Notes: a model not told the origin generated them from the letters alone. Positions 12,828 to 23,756 are shown, counted from the first letter of the stretch. The stretch is DNA of 64,000 nucleotides from Sipunculus nudus (GCA_026874595.1 CM049309.1:11522576-11586575); one strand, 5' to 3'. Made by a program: numbers and translations.

Positions 12828-15800
12828 AATATCGTTTAATACTCACCCAACAATTTTACCGTACTCGTTTATCAGAATTTTTTGATTTCCTGGAGTTCCC
12901 TGGAATGATCGGTTACATAACATAGTAATCTCCAAGCAGTTGTTGGAATATATGCAATTACGTAAAACCATGAAATCATGAACCATGAAAAACTAAAGCG
13001 AAATATATATATCTGGAACTGCTAGGTAAGGATTGTACATAATATTCCTGATATTATTCATGCCATATATCCTTTTTCTTCTGGTGGCAAGAAAAATGAT
13101 CTTATCAGAAGAAAAAAAATCTTATCATATGGAAATTTTTTTTTGCCATGACAGGAAAAAATATATTGCTCTACATTCTTATAAGCAAGAAAATTATATT
13201 TAGCAGTGATACAAGGTTTACGTTAGCGACAACATTGTAGAGACTACTTACATATTTAAACAGCCTGAGAGCATTTCCAAACACTGGCCACGGCTTCGGG
13301 CCAGGAATTCCTCTCTTGGTAAAGAAGTCGAACGTTTGTGTGAAGTACCTGGATCAGTGACAGATTTTAGGCCACACAAAATTAACAAAAATATTGCACT
13401 ACGGAGCAAAAATTTGATGGGAACGATTTTACTTTTTTATTTCTTTTCAGGTCAGACGGAGATGGAGGGGGGGGGGGGCACATGTCTACTTCTTGGTGAG
13501 CATCTGTAATCAGGCGCAACCGCATCTTACCCTGATTAAAGCCAGCTATACATCTACCTAAATAGTTTTGTGATTTCCGGCTTACTCTCCGTACATATGT
13601 ATGAATTCTTGGTAATTTTTGTTATGAAGTTCTTATAATACCTCTATGACAGATGTAGGAGGTTGATTATCTACAAACTTTTAGTAAACACAGTCATGTT
13701 AACAAAAGGGGGAAAAACACGTAACTAAAGGTGGCTGGTTACACAAATGCGTAAATGTAAAGATAGCTTGTAAAACTTTGGTTCGTATGACTTGCCGTCA
13801 AATAACCTTGTAAGTTGAGTTTGGCTGTCCCCCAAATGTTATAAATAAGGGCTGCGTGATATTATTGAAACATCATTGTAAAGCGATACGGTGATTCACA
13901 TACTGCGTATCGCGATATAGTTTTTAAATGTCGAGTTAAATTATTTCGATATATTGTGTTAAATGTTGCTAAAACTGATTTTTTTAAAAGTAAAAATAAT
14001 GTTTCAGTTACAAATGTAAACATCTAAAAGGGCTGGGGTTAAAGACAGACTGAAAGAGACAGCCACTAACGTGTTTTTAGACGATTAGTAGGAAATGACC
14101 AAGGAGGCCTGACATACCATAGAATCGAACAATTGGTCTGTACGAGGAATTGAATAATCTATGAATAATTGGTATATGAGAAATATTAAAAAAAAACCAA
14201 AAAGAAAGAAGTCCTTAACACGGTCATAATAATTATTCATTCATTAATATTCTCCGTCTATAGTTATGTACCCTTTTTTAAGTCCATTAGTGAGTAATAT
14301 TGCCATGATTCGTGATTGAACCAAATTGATCTGCACTTACTTTAATTGTCCCATTAAATTTATCATGATGAAAAATGATTTGTAATGATAATAATATTAA
14401 TACCGAGCCTTATTATAAATACATGGACATAAACAAAACGAACAGTTTGTGTGAGATGGAACATTATTAAATGTTGAAGGACTTTACTTAATTAAAAATT
14501 TCAGATATCGGAATAGGAACCTTTAATTTTGACTAGGAGGTCATGTTTACAACCGTGTTTGTTTGTAGGGCTATCGCGCAAAACCTACTGCCTTGGCGGA
14601 TGTGTTCATCCCAAAGGGCGCCATATTAGATGTATCAGCATCACAAGCAATTACCATCCAGTCTACTGATAAAAGTCTGATTTATACCGACCGGGTTGTG
14701 ACACACTTTGGGATACAACACACAAATGTAGTATATCAGCGGGGCCGTATATAATTTCAGGTGTCAAACACTCGAGTGGAGATTATCAAAATGTAAATAG
14801 AAATGAAAATCTAATCAATACATCGGCTTGGGTTTCCTATACCGGCAAGGGCGGACTGGAACACAGAGACACCGAGAAGTTTCAAAAACAACATCTTGAA
14901 ACCGCGGGCCGTTTGACTGATGATATACCAAATTTGGGACGCTTTCTCTCAAATTTCCAGGGGTCATTTCCCAAACCAGTCCGCCCCTGCCTACCAGTTC
15001 ATTGCGTCACAGTATAGCAGTGATATAAATTGCCGAATACAATCGACAAGTGACCACTTTAAACATTTGAGACAAATGAATAATTAGGCAAACATTTTGA
15101 ATTTTATACTCAATAAAATATATTATATATTCAAATACAATATACATTCTATTAACATTTATACATTTGAGGAATAAATAAAATGTACACAAAATAGTTG
15201 AACATAGTACCAGGTGTAGTTGCGTATATTTCAGGATGTATCATATAAGTATGGCTATATTCTTTAATGGAGATAGACTTAGAAAATGGAGATCGGATAA
15301 AATCATCCTGGTTCCCGGTGCGACCTATCTATAAACATCGCCAGAGATCGAGTATAAAAAGTGGCCCATGGGCAATGATGCTCAGCTGATTACAAGTAAC
15401 CTTATACAACGGGTAATATGACTCCCTGAGTGCTCAAAATCATTCATTTTGCTAATGGACCTTAGATAGAGGTTACAGTGACCCTCTCATCCCGCTGCTA
15501 CCAGATGTGTCCATCTGACTACCAGAGCGTTAAAATCATGTTCTTTCACACAGCTTGCAGAATATAAGTCACAGTGACATTATTTTAAGTTTCCAAGAAA
15601 TGTTTGCAGGAACCTCCCTGGATCTGAATCAAATCCGAACTTTCTAGGTAAAACTCTAAACAGTCATGCAGATCTGTCCTATAGAGTGCTCAGATTATTT
15701 TCTTTGACATATTTCGCAGAATATAGGTCACTATGGCCTTATTTCAAGGAGATTTGCCTAAGACCTCACTGGATGTATGGATAGAAGGTAGATTCTAGGT

Positions 15801-16851
15801 CTACTGGTTACAGTTAAGGCATCTGAAGGTCTTTAAAATAGAGAAAAATGCGTTTAAAAATTCAAAACAAATACAGGTGACCCTATGAGCCTGCAAGAAC
15901 TGATGAAACACTCCATAATCAATATGCATGCAAAGAATCAAGGTGATCAATGCATTAGTTATTCAGATACTTTTGTATCATATTTTTAATTATTCTGGGG
16001 GTACTTTCAAGTCCCATTGCTTGGGGATATGGATAACAGAGACCTAATTTCGGGTTTCCAAGGACATTTTCCAAGGACCTCTCCTGATGTCAACTTAAAA
16101 GTTTCTTGATCCAATGGTTAACGGACATTTTAATTTGAAGAACCCAAAAATAGAGATCCTGGACCTCCCAGGACGTGAAGAAAGAAGATTCTAGGTCAAA
16201 CGATTATGATTTGGGCCATGTTGACGGACGACCGCATCTTTGAAGGTCTTAAACCAGAGAACAAATGCGTTAAAATTAAAAAAAAAAATACAGGTTTCGC
16301 CACCAGTTTGCAGGAACTGATGAAACAATCCATGATCAATAAGCGTGCAAAAATTCAGGGCGATCAATGCATTAGTTATTCAGATACTGGAGCTTTTGTA
16401 TCAATTTTTTATTTATTCTGGGGGTATATAGCTCCCATAGCTCTAAGGATATGGGTAACAGAGACTAATAATTCATTTCAGTTTTCAAGGAGATCATTTT
16501 AGAACCTCCAAGACTGCACAGGGTTCATGATCCTGGCCCTTATGGTTATGATTTGTGTCCTGCTAACGGCCGGCTGGACACACGGACGGCCGGATTGCCA
16601 GACGGAAGGACGACGCGTGCATTGACCCATCGCTATCGCTCAGCATGACTGAAAGTCAGCTGAGCTAAAAATCGAAGCAGCCTCAACGATGAGATATACA
16701 GAACATCATATAACCTGTAGGGGATCATCAAATGTAAGAAGAATCCTTGGGCCATACAGATTACACAGATGTATATTTACCAGTAAGCGCCCACAATGCA
16801 CGCCAGCGTCAGTACAGCCCATGTTGGGACTTGGAACCCCACAATGTCCAT
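577..16851 (-). CDS. Cytochrome P450, CYP3 clan (CYP3A-like), left paralogue, 3' end outside window
   Basis: Haem-thiolate monooxygenase, expected to be anchored in the ER membrane and to oxidise lipophilic substrates with NADPH-P450 reductase; the substrate cannot be inferred. Eleven exons with GT-AG borders and continuous phase were read on the minus strand: 16851-16781, 13348-13252, 12899-12847, 12004-11908, 10893-10774, 9480-9389, 5089-4947, 4387-4263, 1529-1409, 1281-1121 and 665-577 (389 codons plus 2 bases). Seen in it: an N-terminal hydrophobic anchor (residues 1-24), a proline-rich hinge GIPGPKPWP (37-45), C-helix WRRIR (128-132), I-helix AGYETT (323-328) and K-helix ENLR (380-383). 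The PERF and haem-Cys exons are not in bases 1-576 and should lie beyond the window. The exon 9 donor (GTTTAG) is the weakest splice site. It is a tandem paralogue of the gene at 21341-38813. CYP3-clan membership is firm; a family name is not. Confidence 0.92.
1008..1064 (+). repeat. Poly-G tract with short interruption
   Basis: Two runs of G are separated by TAGGTAGGTTATTGTC, inside intron 10 of the left P450. Low-complexity tract, prone to length error. Confidence 0.9.
1121..1281 (-). CDS. Exon 10 of left P450: I-helix oxygen-activation exon
   Basis: This 161-base exon runs from a CAG acceptor to a GTGAGT donor and encodes MTTEEIIAQMVLFFLAGYET and what follows. It contains the AGxETT motif, whose acid-threonine pair handles proton delivery during oxygen activation. 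As I recall, vertebrate CYP3A exon 10 is also 161 bases, which supports the CYP3A-like assignment. Confidence 0.93.
2266..2405. repeat. GAGTCC/AAGTCC hexamer minisatellite
   Basis: Many imperfect copies of the hexamers GAGTCC, AAGTCC and GAGTCT, in intron 8 of the left P450. A second patch of the same hexamer is at 12199-12280. Confidence 0.75.
2545..2829. mobile_element. MITE with GGTTCTCAGGCA terminal inverted repeats, copy 1
   Basis: The left end reads GGCCA, poly-A, GTATGGTTCTCAGGCA. The right end carries its complement, TGCCTGAGAACCATAC followed by poly-T and TTGCC. The 285-base element has no coding capacity. A copy of nearly equal length, with its interior inverted, lies at 9559-9840. 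Confidence 0.75.
2990..4020. repeat. Three tandem copies of a ~330-bp unit
   Basis: Units restart at about 3008, 3335 and 3665 with GGAATCCTTTTGAAACTGG, and each contains ATGGCCGCTAGGGGGCGCTG and CCATATCTCCAAAACTATAA. The period is 327-330 bases. It lies in intron 8 of the left P450 and has no coding capacity. Confidence 0.85.
6100..7420. repeat. Two direct copies of a ~630-bp unit
   Basis: The block GATGTAAACA..CTTGAATAAA begins near 6237 and again near 6868. In both it is followed by TTACAGG, poly-A, CGTGCCAT, AAAGTTGG and CAAAATTTAAGG at the same spacing. The copies are diverged and lie in intron 6 of the left P450. Confidence 0.8.
7500..7665 (+). mobile_element. GGAC-repeat terminus with TCAGCTGAGCTAA end
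   Basis: Tandem GGACGGAC units are followed by CTATAGCTCAGATGACTTA and AGTCAGCTGAGCTAA. The same terminus recurs at 16556-16672 and, reversed, at 46258-46340, so it marks the end of one dispersed element family. The family is not named here. Confidence 0.7.
8275..8298. repeat. (AT)n microsatellite
   Basis: About 12 AT dinucleotides in intron 6 of the left P450. Confidence 0.95.
8477..8553. repeat. Three-fold repeat with TGACGT (CRE-like) cores
   Basis: CCAGGAAATGACGTAAATGA, CCAGGAAATGACGTCAGTGA and CCAGTAAATAACGTCAGTCC follow each other at 26-28 base spacing. One copy has the full TGACGTCA palindrome bound by CREB/ATF factors. It is intronic; regulatory use is conjecture. Confidence 0.5.
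9307..9370. repeat. Perfect 24-bp inverted repeat (hairpin)
   Basis: Arms 9307-9330 (GGTCTTATAACACAGGTTGT then CTTA) and 9347-9370 are exact reverse complements around a 16-base loop. Diverged relatives of the arm occur just upstream (9195-9280). Confidence 0.9.
9559..9840. mobile_element. MITE with GGTTCTCAGGCA terminal inverted repeats, copy 2
   Basis: This 282-base relative of the element at 2545-2829 has ends GGCA, poly-A, TGTTCTCAGGCA and TGCCTGGGAACCAC, poly-T, TGCC. Interior markers (GGGCGGGCG near the left, TTATTTATCTTC in the middle) occur in reverse-complement order relative to copy 1. It lies beside exon 6 of the left P450. Confidence 0.75.
10032..10160 (+). mobile_element. Relic of the GGTACA composite element
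   Basis: CCAGGTACATGCGACAGTA, AAATGGTTAGGTACAGGTTC and TTTTTGTAGTGTAATAAGTA occur in the same order as in the left part of the element at 55074-56616. It is decayed, with no right end seen. Confidence 0.6.
10214..10299. repeat. (CT)n then (AT)n microsatellite
   Basis: A CT run passes directly into a long AT run interrupted by one TACAT, in intron 5 of the left P450. Confidence 0.95.
10434..10465. repeat. (GA)n microsatellite
   Basis: About 16 GA dinucleotides following a short TG run. Confidence 0.95.
11607..11655 (+). mobile_element. tRNA-like SINE head, decayed
   Basis: GACGTAGTGGTTAATGCG resembles a pol III A box and is followed by GACCACGAAGTTTGATATTC at the distance expected for an anticodon arm and a worn B box. 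No full cloverleaf can be drawn, so this is at best a SINE remnant. Confidence 0.35.
12199..12280. repeat. GAGTCC hexamer minisatellite, second patch
   Basis: Repeats of CGAGTCC and CAAGTCC with a short interruption, the same motif as at 2266-2405, in intron 3 of the left P450. The small open frame over it is repeat-derived. Confidence 0.7.
12796..12824. repeat. (AT)n microsatellite
   Basis: An AT run just downstream of exon 3 of the left P450. Confidence 0.9.
13540..13860. repeat. Dispersed repeat, copy 1 (pair with 43.8-44.2 kb)
   Basis: GTTATGAAGTTCTTATAATA, CCTCTATGACAGATGTA, TTATCTACAAACTTTTAGTA and GACTTGCCGTCAAAT recur in order and spacing at 43935-44160. It is in intron 1 of the left P450. 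It is an unclassified interspersed repeat. Confidence 0.6.
14846..14989. mobile_element. Small hAT-like MITE
   Basis: Ends CAAGGGCGGACTGG and CCAGTCCGCCCCTG are inverted repeats of the CAGGG type seen in hAT elements. The flanking octamers TATACCGG and CCTACCAG match at five of eight positions, consistent with a worn 8-base target duplication. About 144 bases, non-coding. Confidence 0.65.
15360..16672 (+). repeat. Composite repeat with ~410-bp internal duplication
   Basis: The block opens with CCCATGGGCAATGATGCTCAG and ends with GGACGG repeats and AGTCAGCTGAGCTAA. Inside, AATACAGG..GCAGGAACTGATGAAAC and GATCAATGCATTAGTTATTC occur near 15884-15970 and again near 16292-16390. It also has CCTAATTTCGGGTTTCCAAG, linking it to the 157-bp array at 46.3 kb. 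The frame at 16206-16502 is repeat, not a gene. Confidence 0.75.
16781..16851 (-). CDS. Exon 1 of left P450: start codon and membrane anchor
   Basis: The ATG at 16851 begins MDIVGFQVPTWAVL and continues hydrophobically to TGCATTGTGGGC, then TG split by a GTAAAT donor. The exon is 71 bases long, the same length as exon 1 of the right paralogue, and it aligns residue by residue (GF.VP.W.LLT). That match is why this start was chosen. It encodes the N-terminal signal anchor that holds microsomal P450s in the ER membrane. Confidence 0.88.
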
Positions 16852-16982
16852 GGTACCAGGGACTCGTCTGCCTACCCTTGCGCAATAGACTTGTGCTCTC
16901 ACTATCAGCAAGTGCCGCAGTGTCCTATGCAATGTATAACTGCGGCTTCTCGGTAACTGAGAATCACAGGCTCAAGCTGTCT

Positions 16983-16993
16983 ATATATGATAT
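16983..16993 (-). promoter_or_regulatory. Possible TATA-like box of left P450
   Basis: On the minus strand a CATATATAGA stretch lies about 135 bases upstream of the ATG at 16851, with a CACGTG E-box at 17010-17015 further upstream. In such AT-rich DNA this could be chance. No comparable pair is seen at the same distance from the right paralogue. Confidence 0.25.
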
Positions 16994-17549
16994 ACAACAC
17001 GGGGAGGGTCACGTGGTTTTGAACCATGGGTGCCCGATAAGCGTGACTCACTGTGACTCATGCATACGGAACAAGCGCCTATAGACATATATTATGAACA
17101 TTACTATATCCAAGTCGAGTGTATGATTTAAAGGGTCCAAAGTGCACATGCGGTGGTCGACCGAACATGATTTAATGCAGATTAAAAAATATCCAAATAT
17201 AACCATGACGCCATTCGTTGGACTATAAAGCCAAAGGGTTATTAAGCAGGCTTTGGTCATATTTATTTTAAAACACAAATACACTTGCTATTGGGGCACT
17301 ATATGATATAAACAGCTTTGTATTTACTCCTAAGCTAGCTTTGATAACAATTTAATCTTCAACAGCAGAACTCTTCATTATATGTATATATTATATTATA
17401 AATTTATTTATTGCACTAGTATTTGACTGTGGTACTGTTACCATTACACTTTAGCACTGATGTGTTGATAGATAATCCCCTCATATAGTCACTTCCCTCT
17501 TACTTTGTCAGACCCCTGGTTCTTTACCTGTAGCAGGTGTAAATTGCCT

Positions 17550-17890
17550 CAGAAATCAGGATGCGTTCATCCCGTTCGTAAGCGTTCGTAAACTCACGCA
17601 ATCATGAACGGAAACTCGGGAAATTTACAGGGCATTTCGAGAATGGGCCAATGAAGAATAGATTTTGATGTGGATCCAGAATATTATCCGGATTGAGGAA
17701 CGTCATAAAGGAATATTCAGGAATGTACAGTTACTTAATTATGCACAAGTGAACTTGATGATAGGGGCCGAATAAGTGAATGCAAACACGATGTTTGGGG
17801 TATCCCATAATAGCGACCCCCCCCCCCCCCCCCCCCCACACACACATTGCGGAGGCTTATATTCCTTAGAATAGAGACTTCTGGTTACAT
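17550..17890. mobile_element. Decayed copy of the 36.9-kb MITE
   Basis: GGGCATTTCGAGAATG, GCCAATGAAGAATA, GGGGCCGAATAA and GCGGAGGCTTATATTCCTTA match the element at 36863-37325 in order. The left inverted repeat is lost. It lies upstream of the left P450 and contains a poly-C run at 17818-17838. Confidence 0.7.
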
Positions 17891-18004
17891 TAATGAACTA
17901 TTACATTAACAAACCATTAATAACGCTTATATTTTGAATAAAGTGTGTTCTTCGCCTACATACATAATACAGCGCTAGCTTATTTTGTCCCCGTTATATT
18001 CTGT

Positions 18005-18100
18005 ATTTGTCCATGTAATAGTGTTATATTTATAGTGTTAACGTTATAGTGTTATCGTCATAGTGTTATCGTCATAGAGTTATTGTTATAGTGTTTTCAA
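18005..18100 (+). repeat. GTGTTATCGTCATA minisatellite
   Basis: Imperfect units of about 14-18 bases (ATAGTGTTATCGTC and variants), five to six copies, in the intergenic space between the two P450 genes. Confidence 0.7.
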
Positions 18101-18789
18101 TGTACCTTATGCAAAATAACGTGATAAGTTTTACAGGAAACTATACAGCAATCCTGCTCCTCTTTAACTGTAACTAATCGTGAGGCTGAAATTTCGCGAT
18201 ATTTTTTCCATTTGTAACGTTTCGCAAGGGTTTCGTTTTCGCGAGTGCACGAGCTAAAACATCTAAACAGCAGTATTTACATTAATTATCAAATAAGAAC
18301 AATCCCATAAAACCTCGCTCATTTCAGTTCATTATGACCTGTGTCACAGTCGATATATCCCCTGTGATTAACGCATGTTTAACAATAATTAATGCGTGAT
18401 TGCATTAGCCGGTTTTAAAATAATATATAGAAGTTAGGCTGCCAATCAACAAACCGCGTTTTCAGATGTGTTATAAATAATGATGTATTATAAATAATCC
18501 TTTTATGAAGATGCGTCTTCCGCTTTTGTTCTAAGTTAACGGGGATCTTATTCCATCGGGTTTCATATTCGTTTCATATTTTGCGAATACCGCAAAATTC
18601 AAACCTTTACGAAGAAAGAGGCAACCACAGTATATATGTACATCTCAAGAGTGATGCGAATTAAATTCTTATTTCCTTTTAATTTTCTTAATTAACCAAG
18701 TAAATCTATATTGAAAATGCCTCTTTAGAAAATCGAGGTATTCTTCATATATTTTGCCTGGCAATTTAAGTTTCCCTTATTCTTATTGT

Positions 18790-18828
<39 letters not shown>

Positions 18829-18861
18829 AAGTACTACTACTTCTAATAACAATTATTATTA

Positions 18862-18892
<31 letters not shown>

Positions 18893-18941
18893 TATTATCC
18901 TTAGGATAGCAGTAGAAGTAATAGTATATTATTATCATTAT

Positions 18942-18986
<45 letters not shown>
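18790..18986. repeat. Compound (CTA)n, (ATT)n and (AT)n microsatellite
   Basis: Three adjoining simple repeats. The leucine- and isoleucine-rich frame over it is an artefact. Confidence 0.95.
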
Positions 18987-18989
<3 letters not shown>

Positions 18990-19581
18990 TATTATTAACA
19001 TATGACAGAAGTTTGTAACAGCATTATATGTAGTTTGATAACTGTCGGTTTAACTGAACCAGATCGATGATGTAAGAAACTATTTATAAAAGTGTAATTA
19101 TTTGTGCACATGAATCACCGGTCACTCGTGTACCGTTGATTGATTATCTGATTTGAGCAGACACGTGTATCAATCTCTCAATATGACACAAGACGCAGGA
19201 TCCACGTCAACAGATGTGACTCAACTCAAAGGACTTTGAACCTCGTTTAGCTTATGTGGCAAATTCGTAATATTCAGTTCGCTTTCTATAATGATGTTGG
19301 CTTTACAATTGCAATGTAAAAATTTCGCGACTTTCACTTTTCAGTGTATCGCGAGGATTCGATCTTCGCGATCTGTCAATGTAACCTTCACATTGTACAA
19401 ACATTATTCTGTGAGTAAATAATATTAAATGATACGTAGGAAAATCGGAACAATCGGACGCGGCCTAAAGAGAAAATATCGAAAAAGAGAGAATTCTTGT
19501 ATTATCGGAAGGTAATTCGAAAGATTTATAATAGAAATATTTGATTTACCAGTGACCTACAAGATCTATTATTATTTATAC

Positions 19582-19583
<2 letters not shown>

Positions 19584-19635
<52 letters not shown>
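19584..19635. repeat. (AT)n microsatellite
   Basis: About 26 AT dinucleotides in the space between the P450 genes. Confidence 0.95.
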
Positions 19636-19641
<6 letters not shown>

Positions 19642-19769
19642 TATTCGAACTCTCTGCGAGCGAGGACCTCATATTCACAAAGGTTTTATTTTCGCGATAA
19701 TTTACCTTTCGCGAATAACGCGATTTTGAAAACCTCGCAAACAAATAGGCAACCAGAGTACACCTAAAT

Positions 19770-21340
19770 AGGCAATCACTATCGACGTGCTGTAACAGTT
19801 TTTATAAGAAGAGATAAACAAGCAGTTGAAGGGACAAAAAATGTCATGTTAACTGGCTAAATTCTTTTCATTTAAGAACAAGTCCCTTCATTTAATTGGT
19901 ACTTGATTAGTAACGTTTCGATAAAATTAACAATGGGTATCGTAAGCAGTCGCTCTTAAAGGTGTATATATTCTTAAATCTGACGTTTATTTAATAAAAT
20001 TGGTCCCTTGGGCCTTTCATAAAAACAAACTAAATAAACTGTACCGACCAAAGGTTGCACAGGCTGTCATTTTTGTCAACATCCACGTGTTTATAACATG
20101 TGGGGGCCGCTAGAATGGCCACCGGTTAAGATCTAAACAAGGAAATCTGGCGGCAAATCAGAAAAAAAAAACAAAGTTTCATAAATGATATATGAGACTT
20201 AATCACTTATTTCATATATTATCCAATAAACAATATAGTGACCCTTCCCTTCCGCATATTTGTAATCAACCAAAATCGGTTGCATGCTTTTTTCTGTTTG
20301 TCAATATATAGGCACATGTGTCATGTATACTAAGAGCTTGGAGCGAAACAAGTTCATATTTTAATCACAGAGCTCTTAATAATAAAAAAGAAACTTTCTT
20401 AGCTGGAACTGCCTAGAATTCATTAATAAATGCTTACATGGTAAATCAGAAATTACATTCTACAAGTAATGCATGTGAATAGCTGGCTTTAATTTTATAG
20501 TACTTCATGTACCTCAAAACCCTCCAGAGAATGTTTAATGACACACTATGACAAAGCAGCCAGAACACAAAGATTAAGACATTGTTTTCTTTTATTTTTT
20601 TTAAGCACAGAATAAGATCTTCAAAAAAGAAAAACAGATTATTTAAATGGTATTCAAAAATCCTCTTGTTGTGCTAACATTATTTGTTTCCGGCATTTTT
20701 TTTAAACATATCTATATAAATATTGATTAATATTAAAAATATATTTATAATATAGATATCAAATAACCCGACTGTTTATGTAAATGTAAAAAAATGTACT
20801 TTTGTCTTTAATTAATAAAAAAAAATTGAAAAACTTTAGTAGATATCATAACAGAATAATATAACATCGGCTGAGTAGGACCACAAATTAGCTACTTGCA
20901 GGTGATGAAAAACGACGATCATTTTGAAAATATGTATGGGGATGTAGAGTAAAAATATTTAAATAAACAGGCGTGACCATGCATGTCAGGGACATAAGAC
21001 GCGCAAGAAACACTTGCAATTAAAGTAAATAGTAGATTCGATAAATACCTTGCACATGGAAAGTTTATATACAGAAACAGGAATCTAGGGGTCGATAAAC
21101 ATTAATTTGAACCCGATCCCCTTTCCTGTAAAGAAAAGTTTAAGTGTACTCCTGTGTAACCATGAGAAGTATGTTCCTCCATACCAGCAAACTCACTCAA
21201 ACTCAATATACTCTGACTGACTGCCTTGCATATATAGTATTTTTCTCTCAATATAAGGTGTCAAAATAACAGTCTTATATATAGTTCCCGAAAGCATGGT
21301 TTCCTGCAGATTGTCAGACTACTGTATAAGATGTCCTCGG
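19770..21340. other. Downstream flank of right P450
   Basis: No gene recognised. TTTATT at about 20589 gives AATAAA on the minus strand and could be a distant poly(A) signal; this is weak. A stretch at 20050-20160 (TTTATAACATGTGGGGGCC) resembles 30425-30480 and is probably a dispersed repeat. Confidence 0.4.
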
Positions 21341-21421
21341 CTACTGACTTCTTTCCACCACCCGCAGCTTTATGGGATTCAATGCAGTTGGAAGTTCCAT
21401 TTTACTCATCTTCAAAGGTAT
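21341..21421 (-). CDS. Exon 14 of right P450: C-terminus and stop
   Basis: The acceptor GCGTAG leads into IPLKMSKMELPTALNPIKLR, then VVERSQ and TAG at 21343-21341. The PLKM and LNPIKLRVVER pattern fits the C-terminal beta strands of CYP3 proteins, and the phase matches exon 13. A diverged copy of its first bases lies at 21493-21520 (see findings). Confidence 0.85.
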   Translation of the reverse strand: MPLKMSKMELPTALNPIKLRVVERSQ

Positions 21422-21440
21422 CTACGCAAATAAATAAATA

Positions 21441-21484
<44 letters not shown>

Positions 21485-22338
21485 GATATATATTTCTCAT
21501 CTTCAATGGTATCTTCGCAAAAAATGTTTATTAAGATTAAATGTATATTTTTACTTTTTTTAAGTTTTGAAAACATACTGATGTAAATTGTAAATTGGTT
21601 TAGCAATTGAACAGAAAAAAAACTTAAATACTTTTTATCCTGAAAATTTGAGCTAAAATGGCTGTTGTAGATTCAATTTGCCGAGTTGTTAGCAAATATA
21701 TCCAAAACCAGGAACAATACCTAATTCTTTGAGCCAAAGAGCTGACAATTAATGTATATTATAACTCAAATTGTAAGCATATCAGAGACCGAAATCATAT
21801 ATGCCGCACACGAGTCTTTACCAGAATTTGGCCGCGCGAGGAGGTTGTTGTTTCAAATTGCGTACGTACTATAAATCAGATGCTACGGGTCGCATGTCGA
21901 AATTAAGGTTCACTGCCAGAGTATTATAATGTTAATTACCTCAGTCTCCGCACAGGGCTCGAATCTGTACCTCTGTATCAGTCTGCTGATGGCGATCTTC
22001 ATCTCCAGTTTTGCCATCCTCTCTCCAATACAGTTCCTTGGTCCCTCCCCAAATGGCATGTACTGGAACGGATGCCTGTCTGCTTTTGCCTCCGGGGTAA
22101 ACCTGTATGGTATGATATTATACATTATGGTATTTAACTACACGTACAATCTCATTATAATGCTAATATTAAAATAATATAAACATGATAACAATGTAAT
22201 ATAACATCGATATGATGTAATGTCCTAACTACAATATTAATATTGATATCATATAATAGAAGAATGATATAATGTAATGGAATACAGCAATTATACCGAT
22301 GAGCTTTATGATATACGGCTCATGAATATTGAATACTA

Positions 22339-22398
<60 letters not shown>

Positions 22399-23676
22399 GC
22401 GAGAGTATGACGTTCCCTTAGAATTAATCAGAAAATAAATCAAGAGCTATTCAGACATTATTCGTTCGCACTCTTCTCTTCATAATTAAATGATACGAAT
22501 ATACTGTTCGCTGCAAAGACACAAAATGGATGACCTTTCTGGTATAAACTTAATGGGGTCAGACCAGACTGCCAGGTCATGGTGAAGGAAGTAGAGAGGA
22601 ACCAGGACTTGCATCCCGGCAGGAATAGTCAGCCCGTCAATCGTGATGGTCTTTTCCGCAATCCTTGTAAGTCTGAAATGTATAATCTGACTACTGAGCG
22701 CCCGTAAATGGACCTGCAAACGATTTGAACGATGGAATTCTCTAAACTACGTACACTGTTGAGACCAAGGTATCCGTATCAGAGTATATTTTACAGGTAC
22801 ATCATCACCAATCGTAATACATATCATATGTGTATTATCTCACGCTATAAGTTTATTTGGCTGAATTAAAATGTGTGCAAAAAGTTTAAATTTAGAGGCT
22901 GAATGTTTACCAGTTGATCTCAAGTCAACCTTTTATAAATATGAATCTGAATGAATTATAAGTGAAAATATGACAAATTATATAACAATGTGAACAAGAA
23001 ATATAACAATGTATGCAAACTCATATTAGAGCCAGTATTATTGAGTATAACCTATATATGAGTAATTGATAAAATTAAATTAAATCATTGGCATAACATT
23101 TTTTCAGTCTGTGACTAGTCTGTGAGAGAATTACATGTGAACCAATTCCTTGCACTTAAAAATGCAAAGATAGGGGTCAACTGCACGTTACCCTTGTCCA
23201 TATAAGACAATTTACAGAATCTGCTTGTCACGGTGTCGTCTCATTCGTCCGTAATAAAGAGGTGTGCGTAAAAGGAGGTTTCTCTGTATGAGCCATCATG
23301 AACTATTTTCGAACGAGCGTGACCCTATATTTTCTTTGTGGTTAAAAATGACTGATAAAACCCTATATCACTGGATTGCTTAGGAAACGAAGCTTTAAAA
23401 ATTAATAATAGATAAAAGATATAAAAATTGATAATCAGAAACCAATGGAATGATATTCGTTATATTCCATTCCCCAAAATGCTATTCGTTCAAGTATATA
23501 TATACAGCGATACCCACCTTACAGCCACCGGCCATGAGGACCAACGCCCGCGCCCCCCCCCCCCCCCCCCCGGGCTAAGCCGACTTGTTTTGGTCCCGTC
23601 TAATGCAAATCATCAAATCCTCCCGTTAACATGACCACTGTGACTGGTACCACAGGTGGTCGTGTTAGCGAGATTT

Positions 23677-23756
<80 letters not shown>

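Larger units (their letters stand above)
18180..19760. repeat. TTCGCGA-rich repeat cluster
   Basis: TTCGCGA, TTTCGCAAG, TCGCGAG and related words recur at about 18188, 18220, 18236, 19324, 19350, 19366, 19693 and 19708, often with AAACCT..GCAACC nearby. This suggests several broken copies of one repeat. It lies between the P450 genes. Confidence 0.5.

Noticed and set aside
15007-15192. 61-codon minus-strand frame with aromatic residues
   Set aside because: AT-rich chance frame with no splice context or family resemblance.
16206-17084. Open frames of 98 and 131 codons on the plus strand
   Set aside because: The first lies in the composite repeat at 15.4-16.7 kb. The second overlaps, in antisense, exon 1 and the leader of the left P450.
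21929-22177. Plus-strand frame of 82 codons
   Set aside because: It is the antisense of the haem-binding exon of the right P450.
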